Source: Streptomyces catenulae
GTDB taxonomy: Bacteria > Actinomycetota > Actinomycetes > Streptomycetales > Streptomycetaceae
Assembly: GCF_000718015.1 (NCBI RefSeq)
Contig: NZ_JODY01000016.1
Span: forward strand, 45,363 to 109,362
Length of the DNA: 64,000 nucleotides
Direction of reading: 5' to 3'
Part shown: positions 58,518 to 64,000 of the stretch, one piece after another
Numbering within the stretch: position 1 is the stretch's first letter
Layout of the letters: every line of letters begins with the position of its first letter
Made by a program: the position numbers and the translations under genes
Notes under the pieces: generated by a model
The model's input: the letters and a program-made list of their open reading frames with translations, nothing else
The model's database searches: none
What the model was told of the DNA's origin: nothing

Positions 58518-59314
58518 CCGACCAGACCCCCGTCTGCCGCCGCCTGGTGGACCGCACCGCCGTCGTCACCGGAGCGGGCAGCGGCATCGGCCTGGCCACC
58601 GCCCGCCGCCTGGCCTCCGAGGGCGCCCGCGTCGTCTGCGCCGACATCGACGAGGTGGCCGGGAAAGCCGCCGCCGCGGAGACCGGCGGCCTCTTCGTCC
58701 AGGTCGACGTCACCGACTCCGATCAGGTCGAGGCGCTCTACCGCACCGCCTTCGAGACGTACGGCTCCGTCGACATCGCCTTCAACAACGCCGGGATCTC
58801 CCCGCCCGAGGACGACTCCATCCTCACCACCGGACTCGACGCCTGGAAGCGCGTCCAGGAGGTCAACCTCACCTCCGTCTACCTCTGCTGCAAACACGCC
58901 CTGCCCTACATGCGTGACCAGTTCGAGCGGACCGGGCGCGGCGGCTCCATCGTCAACACGGCCTCCTTCGTCGCCGTCCTCGGCGCCGCCACCTCCCAGA
59001 TCAGCTACACCGCCTCCAAGGGCGGCGTCCTTGCGATGTCCCGCGAACTGGGCGTGCAGTTCGCCCGCGAGGGCATCCGCGTCAACGCCCTGTGCCCCGG
59101 GCCGGTCAACACCCCGCTGCTGAAGGAGCTGTTCGCCAAGGACCCCGAGCGGGCCGCCCGCCGTCTGGTCCATGTGCCGGTCGGCCGGTTCGCCGAACCG
59201 GAGGAGATCGCCGCCGCCGTCGCCTTCCTCGCCAGCGACGACTCCTCCTTCGTCAACGCCGCCGAGTTCCTGGTCGACGGCGGTATCGCCGGGGCCTATG
59301 TCACCCCGGTGTGA
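58514..59314 (+). CDS. Short-chain dehydrogenase/reductase
   Basis: A 266-residue classical SDR. The cofactor motif is TGAGSGIG (about 20-27), with an acidic residue (CADIDE) favouring NAD over NADP. NNAGISPPEDD follows, and the catalytic Ser, Tyr and Lys lie in NTASFVAVLG and ISYTASKGG. It overlaps the aldehyde dehydrogenase gene by four bases. In the cluster it is the best candidate to oxidise the alcohol group of gamma-glutamylethanolamide to an aldehyde. The product annotation 3-oxoacyl-ACP reductase would be generic. Confidence 0.92.
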   Translation: MTDQTPVCRRLVDRTAVVTGAGSGIGLATARRLASEGARVVCADIDEVAGKAAAAETGGLFVQVDVTDSDQVEALYRTAFETYGSVDIAFNNAGISPPEDDSILTTGLDAWKRVQEVNLTSVYLCCKHALPYMRDQFERTGRGGSIVNTASFVAVLGAATSQISYTASKGGVLAMSRELGVQFAREGIRVNALCPGPVNTPLLKELFAKDPERAARRLVHVPVGRFAEPEEIAAAVAFLASDDSSFVNAAEFLVDGGIAGAYVTPV

Positions 59315-59322
59315 AGACTGGG

Positions 59323-59328
59323 TAAAGT
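59323..59328 (+). promoter_or_regulatory. Candidate -10 box of the secreted HAD gene
   Basis: TAAAGT lies about 80 bases before the ATG of the secreted phosphatase gene. Confidence 0.35.
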
Positions 59329-59408
59329 CGCACGTCACGGCAGGGACCGGTGCCATCAGGTGCCGGTCCCGGCACGTTTCCCATCCGCACCGGACACCGG
59401 AGTCCCCC

Positions 59409-60704
59409 ATGCGCAGATCCGCCTTGGCCCTGGGCCTGGCCACCGCCGCACTCCTCGCCGGCAGCGTCCCGGCGACCGCCGCGGCCCCCGCCCGCACCGA
59501 GCCGTCGCACGCCACCCGCTGCCCGCAGCTCTCCCGCGACCTGCCCTGGTACGGCCACAACCGCGCCAAGCTCCAGCGCACCATCGACGAGCGCGGCACC
59601 TGCGAGAACCCGGGTCTCGCCCACGGCCACGGCCGCGCCCCCGTCGCCGCGTTCGACTGGGACAACACCATGACCAAGAACGACGTCACCGACGCGACGC
59701 TCAACTGGTCCCTGCTGAACGACAAGATCCTGCGGCCCGCCCACTGGCGCGACACCAGCAAGTGGATGACGCCCGCCGCCGACCGCGCGCTGACCGCCGC
59801 CTGCGGCACCTCCGTCCCGGTCGGCTCCCCGCTGCCCACCTCCACCGACGCCGACTGCGCCGACGAGATCCTCCAGATCCGCGCCGAGGCGAAGACGATG
59901 AGCGGGCAGGAAGCTTTCTCCGGCACCTGGAACCACCGCCGCACCGTCCCCGAGTACGCCTGGGTGCCGCAGCTGTTCGCCGGTCACACCGAGGACGAGG
60001 TCCGCGCGTACGCCGCCGCCGGCCGCAAGGCCGCCCTCGCCGCCCCCGTCGGCGCCACCGTCAAGGTCGGCACCCACACCCTCCCCGCCTACGTGCGCTA
60101 CTACGACCAGCAGAAGGACCTGGTCCGTACGTTGCGCAAGGCCGGGTTCGACGTCTACATCGTCTCGGCGGGCTCCAAGCCGGTCACCGAGGTGTGGTCC
60201 CGCTCCCTCGGCTTCGACCGCGCCCACACCGTCGCCATCCGCAGCATCCTCGACGACGAGCGGAAGCTGACGTACCGGATGCAGGGCTGCGGCGACATGC
60301 CCGACTCCCGGGGCGACGCCATCCCCTACATCGACGGCAAGCGCTGCTGGATCAACCAGGAGATCTTCCACATCAAGGGCGCCGAGGCGTGGCGCAAGCA
60401 GGACCCCGCGCACCGCATCGCCCTCGGCGGCGGTGACGCCGACACCGACTCGACCTTCGTCGCCGACGCCACCGGCGCCCACCTGGTCATCAACCGCAAC
60501 AAGACCGAGGTCATGTGCCGCGGTTACGACAACGCCGACGGCCGCTGGGTGATCAACCCGATGTTCATCGACCCGCTGCCCCGCAAGTCCGGCAGCTACC
60601 CCTGTGCCACCCAGGGCCACATCAACACCGACGGTGTCCTCGGCCCGCTGCGCCGCCCCGACACCTCCGTCGTGCCCGACCAGAAGGACCGGATCCACGG
60701 CTGA
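59409..60704 (+). CDS. Secreted HAD-superfamily phosphatase
   Basis: A 431-residue exported hydrolase. The signal peptide (MRRSALALGLATAALLAG... cut near ATAAA, about residue 25) has a Sec-type pattern. HAD motif I is DWDNTMTKND (D83, D85), motif II is the Ser in YIVSAGSKP, and motif III/IV is GGGDADTDSTF. Six cysteines in the mature chain could form disulphides, consistent with export. Phosphoserine-phosphatase-like enzymes of this kind are common in actinobacteria, but substrate is unknown. It is unrelated to the preceding SDR apart from position. Confidence 0.86.
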   Translation: MRRSALALGLATAALLAGSVPATAAAPARTEPSHATRCPQLSRDLPWYGHNRAKLQRTIDERGTCENPGLAHGHGRAPVAAFDWDNTMTKNDVTDATLNWSLLNDKILRPAHWRDTSKWMTPAADRALTAACGTSVPVGSPLPTSTDADCADEILQIRAEAKTMSGQEAFSGTWNHRRTVPEYAWVPQLFAGHTEDEVRAYAAAGRKAALAAPVGATVKVGTHTLPAYVRYYDQQKDLVRTLRKAGFDVYIVSAGSKPVTEVWSRSLGFDRAHTVAIRSILDDERKLTYRMQGCGDMPDSRGDAIPYIDGKRCWINQEIFHIKGAEAWRKQDPAHRIALGGGDADTDSTFVADATGAHLVINRNKTEVMCRGYDNADGRWVINPMFIDPLPRKSGSYPCATQGHINTDGVLGPLRRPDTSVVPDQKDRIHG

Positions 60705-60710
60705 ACCACC

Positions 60711-60746
60711 GGCCGGACCGCACGGGGTTGTGCGCGCGGTCCGGCC
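60711..60746. terminator. First hairpin between the HAD and PLP-enzyme genes
   Basis: An 11-base perfect stem (GGCCGGACCGC and complement) with a 14-base loop, six bases after the phosphatase stop. Confidence 0.65.
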
Positions 60747-60772
60747 ACCGGGCCCCTCGGGGTCCGGCACCG

Positions 60773-60810
60773 GGGGAGCCCCGGGCCCGTCACGGCGCCC
60801 GGGGCTCCCC
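60773..60810. terminator. Second hairpin between the HAD and PLP-enzyme genes
   Basis: A 14-base perfect stem (GGGGAGCCCCGGGC and complement) with a 10-base loop. It serves the convergent PLP-enzyme gene. Confidence 0.7.
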
Positions 60811-60822
60811 GCCTCCGTCACC

Positions 60823-62040
60823 TCACAGGAACGTCCGGCCCTCGCCCCGGTACGTCGGCACCGTCGCCACGATCCGGTCGCCCTCCACCAGCCGCAGCGC
60901 GTCGAACCGTTCGCACAGCTCACCGGCCTTGGCGTGGCGGAACCACACCTTGTCGCCGAGCGCCAGCCGATCGGCGGCCGCCCCCAGCAGCGGCGTCTGC
61001 ACCTCGCCCGGACCCTCCTGCGGGTCGTAGCGCAGTCCGGCCGGGAGGTACGGCTCCGGCAGCCGGTCGGCGCCCGCCGCCCCCGACGCCGGATAGCCGC
61101 CGCCCAGCACCGTCACCACACCGGGCCCGGGGCGGCGCACCACCGGCTGGGCGAAGAGCGCCGCCGGACGCCCCCGGAACGACCGGAAGTTGTCGAACAG
61201 CCGCGGGACGAACAGCCCGGAACCGGCCGCGATCTCGGTGATCGCCGCCTCCGCCGCGGTGTGCTGCACACTGCCGGTGCCGCCGCCGTTGACGAACTCC
61301 AGCCGCGGCGCCACCGCCCGCACCGCCCGCACCGCCTCCCAGCGCCGCGCCGCCAACTCCTTGCGCGCCGCCGCCTGCATCATCCGCACCGTCCGCGAGA
61401 ACACCGGCCGCCCCGCGACCTCGTCCCCCACCCCCGCCACATGCCCCTCGTACGCCATCAGCCCGACCAGCCGGAAACCGGGGCGGCGCACCACCTCCCG
61501 GGCGAGCGCGGCCAGTTGGGACGGGCGGCGCAGCGGCGACCGGCGGGCGCCGACCCGCAGCGCGCCGCCGCCGGTCCGGTACGAGGTGTCCAGCTCCAGG
61601 CAGAGGCGTATCTCCGCGCCGCCGCCGGTGGGGCGGCAGGCGTCGATCAGGTCCAGCTGCGCCGGGTCGTCGACCATCACCGTCACCGCGGCGGCCGCCC
61701 GGTCGTCCTTCGCCAGCTCGGTGAGGGCGGCGCGGTCCGCGGTCGGATAGGCCAGCAGCACGTCGTCGAAGCCCGAACGCGCCAGCCACAGCGACTCGTC
61801 GAGCGTGAAACTCATGATCCCCGCGAAGCCGTCCCGGGCCAGCACCCGCTCCAGCAGCGCCCGGCAGCGCACCGACTTGCTCGCCACCCGGATCGGCTTG
61901 CCCCGGGCGCGGCGCACCAGGTCGTCGGCGTTCGCGTCGAAGGCGGCCAGGTCGACGACGGCCAGCGGCGCGTCGAGTCCGGCGGTCGCACGGTCGTAAC
62001 GGGCTTTGTCGCCATACGCGACGGCGGGGTCCTGGGGCAT
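60823..62040 (-). CDS. PLP-dependent amino acid deaminase/aldolase (D-threonine aldolase-like)
   Basis: A 405-residue enzyme of the alanine-racemase-like fold-type III PLP family that includes D-threonine aldolase and D-serine dehydratase. The PLP lysine is K55 in PIRVASKSVRC; the barrel also shows SYRTGGGALRVGARRSP and FVNGGGTGSVQHT (phosphate-binding Gly loop). The C-terminal beta domain ends with DKVWFRHAKAGELCERFDAL, whose H/C pair (HAKAGEL...C) can bind the metal ion of this group. ATG 62040 is the chosen start. The substrate is not settled; D-amino acid degradation is likely. Confidence 0.87.
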   Translation of the reverse strand: MPQDPAVAYGDKARYDRATAGLDAPLAVVDLAAFDANADDLVRRARGKPIRVASKSVRCRALLERVLARDGFAGIMSFTLDESLWLARSGFDDVLLAYPTADRAALTELAKDDRAAAAVTVMVDDPAQLDLIDACRPTGGGAEIRLCLELDTSYRTGGGALRVGARRSPLRRPSQLAALAREVVRRPGFRLVGLMAYEGHVAGVGDEVAGRPVFSRTVRMMQAAARKELAARRWEAVRAVRAVAPRLEFVNGGGTGSVQHTAAEAAITEIAAGSGLFVPRLFDNFRSFRGRPAALFAQPVVRRPGPGVVTVLGGGYPASGAAGADRLPEPYLPAGLRYDPQEGPGEVQTPLLGAAADRLALGDKVWFRHAKAGELCERFDALRLVEGDRIVATVPTYRGEGRTFL

Positions 62041-62130
62041 GGCGGCAGCCTGCCAGACCCCGCTACCGCTGGGTAGGGGCCGGGAACCCGGCGGAGCGGC
62101 CACGGGGGTACGGGCCGGACCACCGGAGAC

Positions 62131-62136
62131 CGTAGA
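62131..62136 (+). promoter_or_regulatory. Candidate -10 box of the right-edge gene
   Basis: TAGAGT lies about 110 bases before the GTG at 62244 and is the best promoter candidate in the divergent gap. Confidence 0.35.
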
Positions 62137-62243
62137 GTGTCCGGACGCCGTAACCAGCAGGTCAGCGGCGCTTTTACGGGATATGGACCACCTTGCCCCG
62201 ATTGCCGTGCGGGGGCGGGTGTGTGGGCGCGAGGGGGGCGCGG

Positions 62244-64000
62244 GTGAGCACCGAGGCGGACTCTGCCGGAAAGCGGAAACTCCCCCCGATACCCCCGCCC
62301 CCGTCCTACCCCCCGGCCAACCTGGAACGTGACACGGCGAGCCTCCCGGTCATCCGCCTCGACGCCCCGCCCCCGCCGACCGCCGCGCCGGACGCACCGC
62401 CGGTGCCGCCCCGTCCGTCGGCGGACCCGGTGGCGGACGCCGGTACCGCACCGCCCGCGAAGGGCCGGACGCCGAAGCCGAAGGCGCGCGGCGGAAAGGT
62501 CCGGGCGGCGAAGGGACGGCTGTTGAAGGGCCGTTCGGCGGGCGCCCGCCGCCGTGGGGGAGAGGCCGCCCCCGAGTCCCCGGGCCGGACCTCCGGTCCG
62601 CGCGGCCGGGGCGGCGAGTCGTCCCCGGAGGGCCCGCGCCGCCCCGGGGGCGACCCGGCGAAGGGCGGTCTGGCAGGCGTCTCCCGGGTCCCGGCGGGCA
62701 CTTCGCCGCTCCCCGCCACGGTCGGCCGCGCCCCCGTCCCGCCCGCCGCGGCGCTGGACGGCCCGGCCTCCGCCGCCCCGCCACCGGCCCCCGGACGCGC
62801 CACCCCCGCCCCGTCCCGCCCCGCCGCCGAACTGGACGGCCCCGCGCCGTCCGCATCCTCGCGATCCCTTCCGGAGGTACCCGTGGTGCGGGAGCCCACG
62901 CCAGGACGGCCCGCGAGCGGGGACGGCCCCGACGACGGTCCTACGCCACCGGGGCCGGGAAGCGCGGTACGCCCTGCGGCGACGGGGGCGGCTGGTTCGG
63001 CGGGAGCGGGAGGCGCGGGGGCGGCTGGTTCGGCTGTGGCTGGTCCGTCGGCGGCCGGTTCGGGTGCGGCTGGTTCGGCTGCGGCTGGTCCGTCGGCGAC
63101 CGGTTCGGGTGCGGCTGGTCCGACTGCGCCCGGTTCGGCTGCGCCCGGTGCGGACCGTTCCGGTGCGGATGGCTCGGGGGCGGCGGTCTCGGCAGCCGGT
63201 TCTGCCGCTTCCGGTACGGAGGGGGGCGACGCCGTGGGTTCCGAGGGTTCCGACATGGCGGGTTCCGGCGCGGAGGGTTCCGATACGGAGGCTTCCGGCG
63301 CTACGGGCTCCGGCGCCGTGGGTTCCGACGTGGCCGGTTCCGACGCCGTGGCCTCCGGCCCGGCGCCGGACCCCCGAACAACCGCCTCCGGCTCGACCCC
63401 GTCCTCCACCGCACCCGCACCCGACGCGCATCCCGTGACGCAGCCCGACCCCAACTCCAACTCGGGCGCGGGCGGCTCCGGCTCGGACGGCTCCTCCTCG
63501 GCCGACTCCGGCTCCGGCTCCGCCCCCGGCGAGCCCCCCGAGCCGACCGCCTCCCCGGCCTCCGGCCCGTCGGTCCCGCCGCGGCCCCGGTCCCGGCCGT
63601 CCGCCCCGGGCACCGGCCCCGCGTCGCCCGAGGAGGACGCGACCACGGCCGTGCTGCGCCGGGTGCCCGTCGGGGCCGAGGACGGCGCCCCGCGGGCGGG
63701 TGCCCCGGGGACCACCTCCGCCTCGGCCTTCGCGGGCTCCCCGGAGGCGGCCCCGGCTCCGGAGCGGGCGCCTGCCCCGCCGCGGGTACCGTCCGCCGCA
63801 CCCGTACGGACCTCGGCCTCGGCGACCCCGGCGCCGGACCCCGCGATCCCCGTCCGCGGACCGGGCGGCGCCCTCCCGCCCCCGCCGCGCCCGGTGGCGC
63901 CGCCCGTCGTGCCCCCGGTGGACACCGTCCCGCGCCCGGGGCGTGCGGGCGCCGCCGCGCGCCCCGCAAGCGCGCCCGCCGCCCCGGCGCGCCCCACGGC
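62244..64000 (+). CDS. Pro/Ala/Gly-rich protein of unknown function, truncated by the right edge
   Basis: An open frame of 585 codons without a stop, continuing past the window. GTG 62244 follows GAGGGGG. The first 50 residues (VSTEADSAGKRKLPPIPPP and LERDTASLPVIRL) look like an ordered or binding-competent start. After that the chain is low-complexity Pro, Ala, Gly, Ser and Glu, with 45-base tandem repeats (63021-63110). A folded domain may lie beyond the edge. The opposite strand also holds a long frame (62306-63997) sharing third codon positions, so the coding strand is not certain. I prefer the plus frame for its ribosome site and divergent promoter. Confidence 0.5.
   Translation, partial: MSTEADSAGKRKLPPIPPPPSYPPANLERDTASLPVIRLDAPPPPTAAPDAPPVPPRPSADPVADAGTAPPAKGRTPKPKARGGKVRAAKGRLLKGRSAGARRRGGEAAPESPGRTSGPRGRGGESSPEGPRRPGGDPAKGGLAGVSRVPAGTSPLPATVGRAPVPPAAALDGPASAAPPPAPGRATPAPSRPAAELDGPAPSASSRSLPEVPVVREPTPGRPASGDGPDDGPTPPGPGSAVRPAATGAAGSAGAGGAGAAGSAVAGPSAAGSGAAGSAAAGPSATGSGAAGPTAPGSAAPGADRSGADGSGAAVSAAGSAASGTEGGDAVGSEGSDMAGSGAEGSDTEASGATGSGAVGSDVAGSDAVASGPAPDPRTTASGSTPSSTAPAPDAHPVTQPDPNSNSGAGGSGSDGSSSADSGSGSAPGEPPEPTASPASGPSVPPRPRSRPSAPGTGPASPEEDATTAVLRRVPVGAEDGAPRAGAPGTTSASAFAGSPEAAPAPERAPAPPRVPSAAPVRTSASATPAPDPAIPVRGPGGALPPPPRPVAPPVVPPVDTVPRPGRAGAAARPASAPAAPARPT
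63021..63110 (+). repeat. Two 45-base tandem repeats in the right-edge frame
   Basis: Units at 63021-63065 and 63066-63110 are nearly identical (15 codons each); a degenerate third copy begins at 63111. They encode Ala/Gly/Ser/Pro low-complexity residues. Confidence 0.85.

Noticed and set aside
1..64000. Mobile elements, CRISPR arrays, tRNA or rRNA genes
   Set aside because: No transposase, integrase or phage gene, no regularly spaced repeats and no tRNA-like cloverleaf were recognised in the gaps. A tRNAscan or CRISPR search would settle this.

Overview
The window looks like chromosome from a Streptomyces or very close relative. GC content is very high, codons end almost always in G or C, GTG starts are common, and the gene order matches, as I recall it, the Streptomyces coelicolor core region around SCO1605-SCO1670. 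Marker genes include the gyl glycerol operon, mycothiol ligase mshC, the Pup-proteasome genes and a GlnA4-type synthetase. I see no rRNA, tRNA, CRISPR array, insertion sequence, integrase or phage gene. This is conserved chromosome rather than an accessory island.

Layout. (1) 1-3450: end of a probable helix-hairpin-helix gene, an aldo/keto reductase, an F420-type (LLM) oxidoreductase and a ferritin-like protein. (2) 3475-9440: a CorA channel; the uncharacterised actinobacterial trio of a phosphoglycerate-mutase-like phosphatase, a DUF3090 protein and an SCO1664-family protein; then mshC and a convergent PAC2-family protein. (3) 9632-15462: a FadR-type regulator and the glycerol operon gylR, glpF, glpK, glpD, read leftward. 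(4) 15698-22067: metH, a HAD phosphatase and a peptide-type solute-binding lipoprotein. (5) 22161-27624: an orphan NarL-type response regulator, a RecB-like nuclease with a putative Fe-S cluster, a site-2 protease, TrmI, a small secreted protein and a ferredoxin. (6) 27877-41436: the complete Pup-proteasome locus (arc, dop, pup, prcB, prcA, pafA), interrupted by a LacI regulator/MFS transporter pair and followed by two FKBP isomerases and the pafB-pafC regulators. (7) 41473-46516: two small proteins, tatA, tatC and a Ski2/HelY-type helicase. (8) 46614-52491: a siderophore-interacting protein under an iron box, a 5'-3' exonuclease and a glycine-betaine-type ABC transporter whose permease is fused to two substrate-binding domains. 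(9) 52586-59314: a probable ethanolamine (gamma-glutamylation) catabolic cluster. (10) 59409-64000: a secreted HAD phosphatase, a PLP-dependent aldolase/deaminase-like enzyme and a truncated Pro/Ala/Gly-rich reading frame.

How the parts work together. Pup (31591) is ligated to target proteins by PafA and removed by Dop. The ARC ATPase unfolds pupylated proteins into the PrcA/PrcB core, and PafB/PafC are WYL-domain regulators. In the glycerol operon GlpF admits glycerol, GlpK phosphorylates it and GlpD oxidises it, with GylR probably acting at a shared 12-base site. In the ethanolamine cluster a permease, a glutamine-synthetase-like ligase, a dehydrogenase pair and a gamma-glutamyl hydrolase form a plausible complete route under a GntR regulator.

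Best candidates for new biology: the trio next to mshC, whose SCO1664-type gene carries a tandemly repeated palindrome; the recurring pattern of a TANNNT box six or seven bases before a start codon, which implies leaderless mRNAs for mshC, pafA, trmI and others; and the double substrate-binding betaine transporter. I do not see a clearly unprecedented large system.
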